64,000 nucleotides of DNA from Roseovarius halotolerans (GTDB lineage Bacteria > Pseudomonadota > Alphaproteobacteria > Rhodobacterales > Rhodobacteraceae): assembly GCF_900172255.1 (NCBI RefSeq), contig NZ_FWFU01000004.1:124001-188000 (forward strand), written 5' to 3'. Below are positions 40,375 through 48,289 of the stretch, piece after piece; the first letter of the stretch is position 1; each line of letters begins with the position of its first letter. The translations under genes and the position numbers were made by a program. The notes under the pieces were generated by a model that was not told the origin of the DNA, made no database searches, and saw only the letters and a program-made list of their open reading frames with translations.

Positions 40375-41612
40375 GCGCGACGCCGCAGAAGGTGCTGGTG
40401 GTGGATGACGACGCCGCCGTGCGCGAGGCCCTGACCCAGACGCTGGAACTGGCGGATCTGGATGCGCTGGCCGCGGGATCCTTCATCGAGGCGAAGGACC
40501 ATATCGCGCCGGGATTCACCGGGGTGATCCTGTCGGACATCCGCATGCCGGGGCGCGACGGGTTCCACCTGCTGGCGCATGCCCAGAAGGTCGATGCGGA
40601 ATTGCCGGTGATCCTGCTGACCGGCGAGGGCGATATCCCGATGGCGGTCGAGGCGATGGGGCAAGGCGCGTTCGACTTCCTGGAAAAGCCCTGCGCGCCC
40701 GATGCGCTGCTGGCGGTGCTGCACCGGGCCTTGCAAACCCGCGGGCTGGTGCTGGAGAACCGGCGTCTCAAGGCGCAGCTGGAAACCGGCGACCCGGCGG
40801 CGCGGATGCTGCATGGCACTTCGCGCATCGCCGAGGACCTGCGCGCAAGGGTGCGCGCGGTGGCGCGCACGCGGGCCGAGGTGCTGGTCAGCGGCCCGCC
40901 GGGTGCGGGGATTTCCAAGGTGGCCGAAGTGATCCACCTGATGTCGCCCGACGCCACCGGACCCTTCGTCAAGCGCCCCGCCGCCTCGCTGGATCTTGCG
41001 GCGCTGGACGCCGCGCTGAGCGCCGCTGCCGGGGGCAGCCTGTTTCTGGATGAGGTGGCGGCGCTGCCGAGCGCGGCGCAATATGCGCTGCTGGAACGGA
41101 TCGAGCAGGGCGCGGGTGCGCGGGTGATCGCGGGCGCGAGCGGCGACATCGCGTCCGAGGTCGAAGCCGGGCGGATGCATGCCGAGCTGTACTACCGGCT
41201 GGATGTGATGCCGGTGCGCATCCCGTCGCTGGCCGAGCGGCCCGAGGACATCCCGGTGCTGTTTCGCCACTATGTCGCGCTGGCGGCCGAGCAGGCCGGG
41301 CTGCCGATGCCGGAAATCGCGCCCGATCACATGGCGGCGCTGATGGCGCAGGACTGGCCTGGCAATGCCCGCTCGCTGATGAGCGCGGCGATGCGTTTCG
41401 TGCTGGGCATGCCCGGAGAAACCCAGGCGGCGGCCGAGCTGGGGCTGGCCGAACAGATGGCGCGGGTGGAGCGATCCTTGCTGATCGCGGCGCTGAGCCG
41501 TCAGAACGGGCGGGCGTCGGAGGCGGCGAAGGTGCTCAAACTGCCGCGCAAGACGCTTTACGACAAGCTGGCGCGCTATGGCATCCGCCCCGAGGAGTTC
41601 CGGCGCGGATAG
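40371..41612 (+). CDS. dctD: DctD-like response regulator with degenerate sigma54 AAA+ domain
   Basis: A 413-residue NtrC/DctD-type regulator: receiver (1 to about 120, phospho-acceptor Asp56 in LSDIRMPGRDG), AAA+ domain, and Fis-type HTH (EAAKVLKLPRKTLYDKLARYG). The AAA+ domain is abnormal. Walker A reads SGPPGAGISK, with Ile where the Lys should be. The roughly 40-residue segment holding GAFTGA is missing: FVKRPAAS is followed within about 20 residues by GGSLFLDEVAAL. It probably regulates dctPQM without sigma54; that is inference. Confidence 0.9.
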   Translation: MSATPQKVLVVDDDAAVREALTQTLELADLDALAAGSFIEAKDHIAPGFTGVILSDIRMPGRDGFHLLAHAQKVDAELPVILLTGEGDIPMAVEAMGQGAFDFLEKPCAPDALLAVLHRALQTRGLVLENRRLKAQLETGDPAARMLHGTSRIAEDLRARVRAVARTRAEVLVSGPPGAGISKVAEVIHLMSPDATGPFVKRPAASLDLAALDAALSAAAGGSLFLDEVAALPSAAQYALLERIEQGAGARVIAGASGDIASEVEAGRMHAELYYRLDVMPVRIPSLAERPEDIPVLFRHYVALAAEQAGLPMPEIAPDHMAALMAQDWPGNARSLMSAAMRFVLGMPGETQAAAELGLAEQMARVERSLLIAALSRQNGRASEAAKVLKLPRKTLYDKLARYGIRPEEFRRG

Positions 41613-41642
41613 TGCGAACGCAGCGCGCTTTGCCGGGCCAGG

Positions 41643-41692
41643 CCGGGGGGCCAGCCCCCCGGACCCCCCGAGGTATTTCGGGCCAGATGAAG
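41643..41692 (+). repeat. hairpin-plus-box dispersed repeat, copy A
   Basis: An 8-bp hairpin CCGGGGGG-CCAG-CCCCCCGG (41643-41662), then CCCCGAGGTATTTCGGGCCA continuing to GATGAAG at 41692. The box is shared with 48055-48081 and, inverted, with 48207-48233. It sits about 30 bp after the dctD stop and may terminate it. Confidence 0.75.
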
Positions 41693-41729
41693 GGCGGGCC
41701 GGGCGCGGGACGACGATGGGACCGAGTCG

Positions 41730-41747
41730 TGTGCGAAAATCCGCACA
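41730..41747 (+). promoter_or_regulatory. 18-bp palindromic operator upstream of dctP, site 1
   Basis: TGTGCG-N6-CGCACA. The spacer is AAAATC. It has the same arms and spacing as site 2, whose centre is 32 bp (about three helical turns) away, and both lie between dctD and dctP. This is the probable DctD binding site (inference from location). Confidence 0.7.
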
Positions 41748-41761
41748 ATACCCAATCGCGC

Positions 41762-41779
41762 TGTGCGGGATGCCGCACA
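41762..41779 (+). promoter_or_regulatory. 18-bp palindromic operator upstream of dctP, site 2
   Basis: TGTGCG-N6-CGCACA with spacer GGATGC; arms identical to site 1. About 190 bp remain to the dctP ATG. No GG-N10-GC sigma54 promoter was found by eye in that interval. Confidence 0.7.
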
Positions 41780-41968
41780 ATGCTGTAACGCAGCATCGTG
41801 GCGCGGGGCGCAACTTGATTGCAAGTATTTGATATTGTTTCAATTTCTCAGGGATTGCTGTTTTTTCCGGCTCTTGACTTGAGCGCATGGCCGGTATGCG
41901 AAAACATGCCTGCGTCGCGTCATTGAAGACGCTGATTGCAATGTCTCAATGAATGGGAGGAGACTGAC

Positions 41969-42970
41969 ATGAAATTCCTGACAGCCACCGCAACCGCGAT
42001 GGCCCTGAGCCTCAGCGCTGGCGGCGCTTTCGCGGCCTGTGACGATGGCGAGATCGTCGTCAAGTTCAGCCACGTCACCAATACCGACAAGCACCCCAAG
42101 GGGATCGCTGCCTCGTTGCTGGAGCAGCGCGTGAACGACGAGATGGACGGCACGATGTGCATGGAAGTCTATCCGAATTCGACGCTCTACAATGACAACA
42201 AGGTCCTGGAAGCCATGTTGCAGGGCGATGTGCAGCTGGCCGCACCGTCGCTGTCGAAATTCGAGCAGTTCACCAAGCAGTTCCGCCTGTTCGACCTGCC
42301 CTTCATGTTCAAGGACATCGAAGCGGTGGACGCGTTCCAGGCGTCGGAAACCGGCCAGGCCATGCTGGATTCGATGCAGCGCCGCGGCCTTCAGGGGCTG
42401 GCCTACTGGCACAATGGCATGAAGCAGATGTCGGCCAACGTGCCGCTGATCGAGCCGAGCGACGCCGAGGGCCTGAAGTTCCGGGTCCAGTCCTCGGATG
42501 TTCTGGTCGCGCAGATGGAAGCGATCGGCGGCAGCCCGCAGAAAATGGCCTTTTCCGAGGTTTACGGCGCGTTGCAGCAGGGTGTCGTGGACGGGCAGGA
42601 GAACACCTGGTCGAATATCTACGGCAAGAAGTTCTTCGAGGTGCAGGATGGCGTCACCGAGACCAACCACGGTGTGATCGACTACCTGGTCGTGACCAAT
42701 ATCGACTGGCTCAACGGGCTTGACGAGGATGTGCGCGAGCAGTTCCTGACCATCGTCAACGAGGTCACGCAGACCCGCAACAGCGAATCCGCCAAGGTCA
42801 ACCAGGAGGCCAAGCAGGCGATCATCGACGCCGGCGGCGAGGTGCGCGAGCTGACGCCCGAGCAGCGTGAGAAATGGGTCGAGGCCATGAAGCCGGTCTG
42901 GGAACAGTTCAAGGACGACGTCGGCCAGGAGACCATCGACGCGGCCCAGGCGATCAACGCCAGCATGTAA
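41969..42970 (+). CDS. dctP: TRAP transporter substrate-binding protein DctP
   Basis: Periplasmic binding protein for a TRAP transporter, likely for C4-dicarboxylates. It is 333 residues long with signal peptide MKFLTATATAMALSLSAGGAFA. Mature features are VVKFSHVTNTDKHPKG, the substrate-contact Arg in EGLKFRVQSSDVLVAQME, and FSEVYGALQQGVVDGQENTWSNI. GGGAGGAG precedes the ATG at 41969. It is separated from dctQM by a strong hairpin that may favour high binding-protein levels. Confidence 0.94.
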   Translation: MKFLTATATAMALSLSAGGAFAACDDGEIVVKFSHVTNTDKHPKGIAASLLEQRVNDEMDGTMCMEVYPNSTLYNDNKVLEAMLQGDVQLAAPSLSKFEQFTKQFRLFDLPFMFKDIEAVDAFQASETGQAMLDSMQRRGLQGLAYWHNGMKQMSANVPLIEPSDAEGLKFRVQSSDVLVAQMEAIGGSPQKMAFSEVYGALQQGVVDGQENTWSNIYGKKFFEVQDGVTETNHGVIDYLVVTNIDWLNGLDEDVREQFLTIVNEVTQTRNSESAKVNQEAKQAIIDAGGEVRELTPEQREKWVEAMKPVWEQFKDDVGQETIDAAQAINASM

Positions 42971-42999
42971 CACCGCGTTGCGCCACTGGCGCAACCGGC

Positions 43000-43030
43000 G
43001 GGCGGGCCGTTTCGCATGGCCCGCCCTTTT
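43000..43030 (+). terminator. hairpin with T run between dctP and dctQ
   Basis: A 9-bp perfect stem GGGCGGGCC (43000-43008) / GGCCCGCCC (43018-43026) followed by TTTT (43027-43030). It begins 30 bp after the dctP stop and ends 28 bp before dctQ. It is probably a partial terminator or mRNA stabiliser that sets a high DctP:DctQM ratio. Confidence 0.8.
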
Positions 43031-43057
43031 CTTACCCGGTGAGAGGGAGGGGGAGAG

Positions 43058-43723
43058 ATGCAGACCCGTCACAGCACGACGGACAGGATAGAGGAGACGG
43101 TGATCGCCGCGCTTCTCGGTCTGATGACGATGGTGACATTCGCCAATGTCGTCGCGCGATACCTGTTCAATTCCAATATCCTGTGGGCGCTTGAACTGAC
43201 CGTGTTCATGTTCGGCTGGCTGGTTTTGCTGGGCGCCTCCTATGCGGTGAAGAAACGCGCCCATCTGGGGGTGGATGCGCTGCTCAACATGATGCCGCAG
43301 GGGCTGCGCCGGGGAATGGCGCTGTTTTCGGTGACCTGTTGCCTCGTGTTCGCGCTGATGCTGCTGAAGGGAGCCTGGGATTACTGGGCGCCTTATGCCG
43401 AGCTGCCGCCGACAACGGGCCGCTGGTTTCCCACCGGGCTCAATTTCGAGATGCGTGGCCAGGGCTGGTACGAGGTGCAGGACATCCCGATGATCGCGCC
43501 GCTGAAGTTCCTTGAGACGCTGATCAACGAGGGGCAGAGCTATGAGAAGATCCCCAAGGCGATCCCTTACCTCGTGCTGCCGATCTCGATGCTGCTGCTG
43601 ACGCTGCGTTTCGCGCAGGCCGCGGGCGCGATCTGGCGGGGTGAGAGCGATCGGCTGGTCGCCAGCCATGAGGTCGAGGACGAGCTTGAGAATATCCGCG
43701 CCCAGCAAGGGGAGCATGAGTAA
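43058..43723 (+). CDS. dctQ: TRAP transporter small permease DctQ
   Basis: A 221-residue inner-membrane subunit with four hydrophobic segments (about 15-35, 45-62, 85-105, 165-185). FANVVARYLFNSNILWALELTVFMFGWLVLLGASYAV is the TRAP small-subunit signature. The extended loop between helices 3 and 4 (about 110-160) is typical of the C4-dicarboxylate type. It shares one base with dctM (TAATG). Confidence 0.93.
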   Translation: MQTRHSTTDRIEETVIAALLGLMTMVTFANVVARYLFNSNILWALELTVFMFGWLVLLGASYAVKKRAHLGVDALLNMMPQGLRRGMALFSVTCCLVFALMLLKGAWDYWAPYAELPPTTGRWFPTGLNFEMRGQGWYEVQDIPMIAPLKFLETLINEGQSYEKIPKAIPYLVLPISMLLLTLRFAQAAGAIWRGESDRLVASHEVEDELENIRAQQGEHE

Positions 43724-45099
43724 TGGAAGTCCTTCTTCTTTTCGTCATGGTGATCGGCCTGATGCTGGTCGGCGTGCCGATCGCCATTTCCCTGGGGCTG
43801 AGTTCGACCCTGTTCCTGCTGTGGTTCTCGGACAGTTCGATGGCCTCCATCGCGCAGACCCTGTTCGAGGCCTTCGAGGGGCATTTCACCCTGCTGGCGA
43901 TCCCGTTCTTCATCCTCGCCTCGTCCTTCATGACGACGGGCGGCGTGGCGCAGCGGATCATCCGATTCTCGATTGCCTGCGTGGGGCACCTGCATGGCGG
44001 GCTGGCGATTGCAGGGGTGTTTGCCTGCATGCTGTTCGCGGCGCTGTCGGGGTCGAGCCCGGCGACGGTGGTCGCCATCGGCACGATCGTCATCGCGGGC
44101 ATGCGGCAGGTCGGCTATACGCGCGACTTCGCCGCCGGGGTGATCGCCAATGCGGGCACGCTTGGCATTCTCATCCCGCCCTCGATCGTGATGGTGGTCT
44201 ATGCCGCCGCGGTCGAGGTCTCGGTCGGGCGCATGTTCCTTGCGGGCGTGATCCCCGGCCTGATGGCGGGCGGGATGCTGATGACGGCGATCTACGTCAT
44301 GGCGCGGCTTCGCAACATGCCCAAGGGCGAATGGCTGGGCTGGGGCGAGATCCTGTCTTCGGGGCGCGATGCGGCCTGGGGGCTGTTCCTGATCGTCATC
44401 ATCCTGGGCGGTATCTATGGCGGCATCTTCACGCCGACCGAAGCCGCCGCCGTGGCCGCCGTCTATTCGTTCTTCATCGCCTCGTTCGTCTACAAGGACA
44501 TGGGGCCGCTCGCGACCAAGGGCGAAGGGCGCAACCTGAGCCTGTTGCACAAGCCGCAGGCGCTGATCACGGCCTTCTTCCATGCCGATACGCGGCACAC
44601 ATTGTTCGAGGCGGGCAAGCTGACGGTGACACTTCTATTCGTGATCGCCAACGCGCTGATCCTCAAGCATGTGCTGACCGACGAGCAGATCCCGCAGCAG
44701 ATCGCAGGTGCGATGCTGAATGCCGGGTTCGGGCCGGTGATGTTCCTGATCGTGGTCAACGTGATCCTGTTGATCGGCGGGCAGTTCATGGAGCCCTCGG
44801 GCCTTCTGGTGATCGTTGCGCCGCTGGTCTTTCCGATCGCGATGGAGCTGGGGATCGACCCCATTCACCTCGGCATCATCATGGTGGTCAACATGGAAAT
44901 CGGGATGATCACGCCGCCGGTTGGTCTCAACCTGTTCGTGACCTCGGGCGTGGCGGGGATGCCGATGATGAGCGTCGTGCGCGCCGCCCTGCCCTTCCTC
45001 GCGGTGCTCTTCGTGTTCCTGATCCTGATCACCTATATCCCGTGGATATCGACGGTGCTGCCCAATACCTTCATGGGGCCAGAGATCATTACGAAATAG
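43723..45099 (+). CDS. dctM: TRAP transporter large permease DctM
   Basis: The large membrane subunit of the Na+-driven TRAP transporter, 458 residues with about 11-12 helices. Signatures are ALSGSSPATVVAIGTIVIAGMRQVGY, NAGTLGILIPPSIVMVVYAA and NMEIGMITPPVGLNLFVTSGVAG. It carries the substrate delivered by DctP. A hairpin terminator follows at 45121-45151. Confidence 0.95.
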   Translation: MEVLLLFVMVIGLMLVGVPIAISLGLSSTLFLLWFSDSSMASIAQTLFEAFEGHFTLLAIPFFILASSFMTTGGVAQRIIRFSIACVGHLHGGLAIAGVFACMLFAALSGSSPATVVAIGTIVIAGMRQVGYTRDFAAGVIANAGTLGILIPPSIVMVVYAAAVEVSVGRMFLAGVIPGLMAGGMLMTAIYVMARLRNMPKGEWLGWGEILSSGRDAAWGLFLIVIILGGIYGGIFTPTEAAAVAAVYSFFIASFVYKDMGPLATKGEGRNLSLLHKPQALITAFFHADTRHTLFEAGKLTVTLLFVIANALILKHVLTDEQIPQQIAGAMLNAGFGPVMFLIVVNVILLIGGQFMEPSGLLVIVAPLVFPIAMELGIDPIHLGIIMVVNMEIGMITPPVGLNLFVTSGVAGMPMMSVVRAALPFLAVLFVFLILITYIPWISTVLPNTFMGPEIITK

Positions 45100-45120
45100 A
45101 GTTTGCGGTAACGAGTGATA

Positions 45121-45151
45121 CGCGCCGTCCCCCCGTGGGGCGGCGCGTTTT
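45121..45151 (+). terminator. Rho-independent terminator after dctM
   Basis: CGCGCCG (45121-45127) pairs with CGGCGCG (45141-45147), with an inner CCCC/GGGG pairing, followed by TTTT. It lies 22 bp after the dctM stop. Confidence 0.85.
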
Positions 45152-45163
45152 CATTTGCGCGCG

Positions 45164-45949
45164 CTACTTCCCCTTCCAGACCGGGTCGCGTTTCTCTGCG
45201 AAGGCGCGGGCGCCCTCGGCCTGGTCCTCGGAGGCATAAAGCACATCCACGGTTTCAAACTGGCGCCGGGTGATCCGGTTCATGGCATCCTGGAAGGTCA
45301 TCGCCTCGGCCTCGCGCACGATCTCCTTGAGTGCGGCGTAGACAAGGGGCGGCCCCGATGCGAGATGCCCGGCCATTTCGCGCGCCTTCGCCATCAGGTC
45401 GCCCGCGGGGTGGACCTGATTGACGAGACCCCAGCGGGCGGCCTCTTCAGCGTCGATCCAGCGCCCGGTCAGCAGCATTTCCATCGCGATGTGATAGGGG
45501 ATGCGCTTGGGCAGTTTCACACTGGCGGCATCGGCCACCGTGCCCGAACGGATCTCGGGCAAGGCGAACTGCGCGTGATCCGCGGCCAGGATGATATCGG
45601 CCGAGAGCGCCCATTCCAGCCCGCCGCCACAGCAGATGCCGTTGACGGCGGCGATGATCGGCTTGTTCATCGCGCGCATTTCCTGAATGCCGCCAAATCC
45701 GCCCGGCCCGTAATCGCCATCCACCGCGTCACCATCGGCGGCGGCCTTGAGATCCCAGCCGGGGCAGAAGAATTTCTCGCCCGCGCCGGTGATGAGGGCG
45801 ACGCGCATGTCGGGATCGTCGCGAAAATCGCGGAACACTTCACCCAGGATGCGGCTGGTGGCGATGTCGATGGCGTTGGCCTTGGGCCGGTCCAGCGTCA
45901 CCTCGAGCACATGGCCCGAGCGGCTTGTCTTGACGGGGCTCTCTGTCAT
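45164..45949 (-). CDS. carnitinyl-CoA dehydratase (CaiD-like enoyl-CoA hydratase)
   Basis: A crotonase-fold enzyme of 261 residues. The oxyanion-hole segments GEKFFCPGWDLKAAADG and NGICCGGGLEWALSADIIL, and the catalytic Glu regions GGLEWAL and FALPEIRSGTVADAASVKLP, resemble CaiD, which interconverts crotonobetainyl-CoA and L-carnitinyl-CoA. The family call is firm; the substrate is inferred from the carnitine dehydrogenase in the same run. It overlaps the CoA ligase gene by 4 bp and is the last gene of the cluster. Confidence 0.85.
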   Translation of the reverse strand: MTESPVKTSRSGHVLEVTLDRPKANAIDIATSRILGEVFRDFRDDPDMRVALITGAGEKFFCPGWDLKAAADGDAVDGDYGPGGFGGIQEMRAMNKPIIAAVNGICCGGGLEWALSADIILAADHAQFALPEIRSGTVADAASVKLPKRIPYHIAMEMLLTGRWIDAEEAARWGLVNQVHPAGDLMAKAREMAGHLASGPPLVYAALKEIVREAEAMTFQDAMNRITRRQFETVDVLYASEDQAEGARAFAEKRDPVWKGK

Positions 45950-47997
45950 GGCGTCTCTCCGATGGTTGCGATGGTGATGAGCGCATCCACCGCCACGGCG
46001 CGGTCGGGCGTGCAGATGAGCGGGTTGATTTCCACCTCTTCGAGGTGTTCGGCATGGCGGGTCACGTAATCCTGCACCGCCAGCACCGCATCGGCAATGG
46101 CGGCGCGCGCGACCGGCGGCGCACCGCGATAGCCCGCCAGAAGGGGCGCGATGCGCAACCCGTCGAGCGCAGCATCGATATCGGCGCGGGTCACGGGCAA
46201 CAGGAGCTGTGCGCTGTCCGCGATGATCTCGGTGAGGGTGCCGCCCGCGCCGAGCGTCAGCACGAAGCCATGCGCCGGATCGCGGGTGACGCCGACCAGC
46301 AACTCCACCAGCCCGTCGGTGATCATCTCTTCGACCAGCCAGCTTTCGCAGGGCATGGCGCGCGCGGTGGCGATGGCGGCGGCCGCGTCATCGCGCGCCA
46401 GCACGACGCCGCCCGCTTCGGTCTTGTGGGCAAGGCCCTCGGCCTTGATCGCGAGCGGCGCGCCGATCCGCTGCGCGGCGTCTTGCAACGCCGCATCGTC
46501 ACCGGCACGCAGTGCGTTCGGCACCGCCACGCCATGCCGGGCGAGTGCCGCCTTGGCCTCGGCCTCGCTGAGGGTGACGGGCGCCCTGGGCGCGCCGGGC
46601 AGCAGAAGCGGTGCGGGATCGCGGCGGGGCCGGCCGAGAAAGGCGGCAACCTCGATCGCGCTCAGCGCATCATCAAGCCCGAGCAGCGGCACGAGCCCCG
46701 CCTCGATGCCGCGCAGGGCAACGGGTTCGGGCAGCGCCTCGGGCAAGGTGGCGATCAGCGCAAGCGGCTTGCCGCTGTCGCGCGCGGCGGTGGCGCTGGC
46801 CGTGATGATGCATTCCCAAGCTTCCATGGAGCAGCGATCCGTGCGCGGGAAATCGGCAACAACGCAGCCAAGCGCCAGGTCCCCCGACAGCATCGCCGTG
46901 AACGTGCACGCCATAGCCGGGACATTGTCCCAGATATAGGTGTGATAATCCAATGGGTTGGCGAGGGACACCATCGGCCCGAGCGCTTCCCTGAGCGCGG
47001 CTTGCTGGCCCGTCGAAAGTGGCGGACATTCGATATCGCGCCCCGTCGCGCTGTCGGCCACGAGGCTGGCCTCGCCCCCCGAGCAGGACATCGAGGCGAT
47101 CCGGTTCGATGGCAGGGCGCCTGCGAAATGCACGAGCTTCAGGCTTTCCAGCAAGGCGGTCAGGCTGGAGACCTGCGCGAACCCCAGGCGCCGCAAGAGC
47201 GCCCGCCCGCCCGCATCGCTGCCCGCCAGCGAAGCGGTATGCGAAACCGCCGCCGCGCGCGCATGGGCCGAACGCCCGGCCTTCAACGCGATCACCGGCT
47301 TGTTGCGCGCATGTGCCTCGGCGGCAAGCGCCTCGAAGGCGCGCAGGTCGCCCACCCCTTCGATATGCAGGCCAAGCGCGGTCACGCGATCATCGGCCAG
47401 AAGCGCGCGCCCCATATCGGCAAGGCCGGTCTGCGCCTGGTTCCCGGCGGTCAGCACATAGGCCAGCGGCAGGCCGCGCGCCTGCATGGTGAGGTTGAGC
47501 GCGATGTTGGAGCTTTGCGTGAGGATCGCGACGCCCGAATCGCAGCGCTGCCCGCCATGCTGGTCGGGCCAGAGCAGCGCCCCGTCGAGGTAATTGACGA
47601 AGCCATAGCAGTTCGGCCCGATCACCGGCATCGCCCCCGCCGCCTGCAGCAACTGCGCCTGAAGGTCGGCGCCATCGCCGGTTTCGGCCTGCGCCTCGCT
47701 GAAGCCGCTGGCGAAACAGACCGCCCCGCCCGCCCCCATCAGGGCAAGCGCGCGAGTCATCTCGATGGTGGCGTGGCGGTTGACGCCGATGAATGCCGCA
47801 TCCGGCGCGCCGGGCAGATCGGCGAGCTCGGCATAAGCCGCGACGCCGCCCAGCTCGCTGCGGCGCGGATGCACCGGCCAGATATCGCCGGCAAAGCCCA
47901 TCTTGCGGCATTGCGCGACCACATTGGCGCACCACGCCCCGCCGCCGATCACGGCGATCGAGCGCGGGCGCAAGAGGCGGGAAAGATCGCGTGTCAT
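45946..47997 (-). CDS. ADP-forming acyl-CoA synthetase (acetate-CoA ligase family), fused subunits
   Basis: A 683-residue NDP-forming acyl-CoA ligase with a CoA-binding Rossmann domain (1 to about 130, VIGGGAWCANVVAQCRKMGF), two succinyl-CoA-ligase-like domains (INxTGPNCYGF-type segment PVIGPNCYGFVNY; VSHTASLAGSD with the conserved His) and a C-terminal ATP-grasp domain (about 460-683, PLAIKAEGLAHKTEAGGVVL). It probably activates the pathway acid, such as gamma-butyrobetaine or crotonobetaine, to its CoA ester (inference from neighbours). It takes the place of the AMP-forming CaiC of enteric bacteria. Confidence 0.85.
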   Translation of the reverse strand: MTRDLSRLLRPRSIAVIGGGAWCANVVAQCRKMGFAGDIWPVHPRRSELGGVAAYAELADLPGAPDAAFIGVNRHATIEMTRALALMGAGGAVCFASGFSEAQAETGDGADLQAQLLQAAGAMPVIGPNCYGFVNYLDGALLWPDQHGGQRCDSGVAILTQSSNIALNLTMQARGLPLAYVLTAGNQAQTGLADMGRALLADDRVTALGLHIEGVGDLRAFEALAAEAHARNKPVIALKAGRSAHARAAAVSHTASLAGSDAGGRALLRRLGFAQVSSLTALLESLKLVHFAGALPSNRIASMSCSGGEASLVADSATGRDIECPPLSTGQQAALREALGPMVSLANPLDYHTYIWDNVPAMACTFTAMLSGDLALGCVVADFPRTDRCSMEAWECIITASATAARDSGKPLALIATLPEALPEPVALRGIEAGLVPLLGLDDALSAIEVAAFLGRPRRDPAPLLLPGAPRAPVTLSEAEAKAALARHGVAVPNALRAGDDAALQDAAQRIGAPLAIKAEGLAHKTEAGGVVLARDDAAAAIATARAMPCESWLVEEMITDGLVELLVGVTRDPAHGFVLTLGAGGTLTEIIADSAQLLLPVTRADIDAALDGLRIAPLLAGYRGAPPVARAAIADAVLAVQDYVTRHAEHLEEVEINPLICTPDRAVAVDALITIATIGETP

Positions 47998-48016
47998 GGA
48001 TGACTCCCTCGTGAAG

Positions 48017-48081
48017 AAAAGGGGCGCTGCCCCTTTTGGCCTTCGGCCAATTCACCCCGAGGTATTTCCGGCCAGATGAAG
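48017..48081 (+). repeat. hairpin-plus-box dispersed repeat, copy B
   Basis: A 9-bp hairpin AAAAGGGGC-GCT-GCCCCTTTT (48017-48037), a second hairpin TTGGCC-TTC-GGCCAA (48036-48050), then CCCCGAGGTATTTCCGGCCA continuing to GATGAAG at 48081. It faces copy C 126 bp away. Confidence 0.78.
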
Positions 48082-48206
48082 TAACCCGCTGTTAACCCTG
48101 CCCCGGCATACTGGCCGCGCGGCACAGGCTGAGGAGCCGATGGCCGCGCAAGGTGAAGCCCCTCGTTCCTTGTGGACGGGGGGTGCTCCATGAAGCGGGC
48201 CGTGGT

Positions 48207-48254
48207 CTTCATCTGGCGGGAAATACCTCGGGGGTTCGGGGGCAGCGCCCCCGA
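48207..48254 (-). repeat. hairpin-plus-box dispersed repeat, copy C (inverted)
   Basis: On the minus strand: an 8-bp hairpin TCGGGGGC-GCT-GCCCCCGA (48254-48236) followed by the box CCCCGAGGTATTTCCCGCCA continuing to GATGAAG (48233-48207). With copy B it makes an inverted pair enclosing about 125 bp without a gene, between the ligase and acyl-CoA dehydrogenase genes. Confidence 0.78.
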
Positions 48255-48289
48255 TGCGATGGCCCCGATATCCCGCGCACCGTCCGCCT

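Noticed and set aside
41840-43717. Minus-strand 625-codon open frame across dctP and dctQ
   Set aside because: Shadow of dctP and dctQ in a GC-rich genome; composition is His/Arg/Gln-rich with no family signature.
46045-48003. Plus-strand 652-codon open frame opposite the CoA ligase
   Set aside because: Antisense shadow; the minus-strand frame has clear ligase domains.
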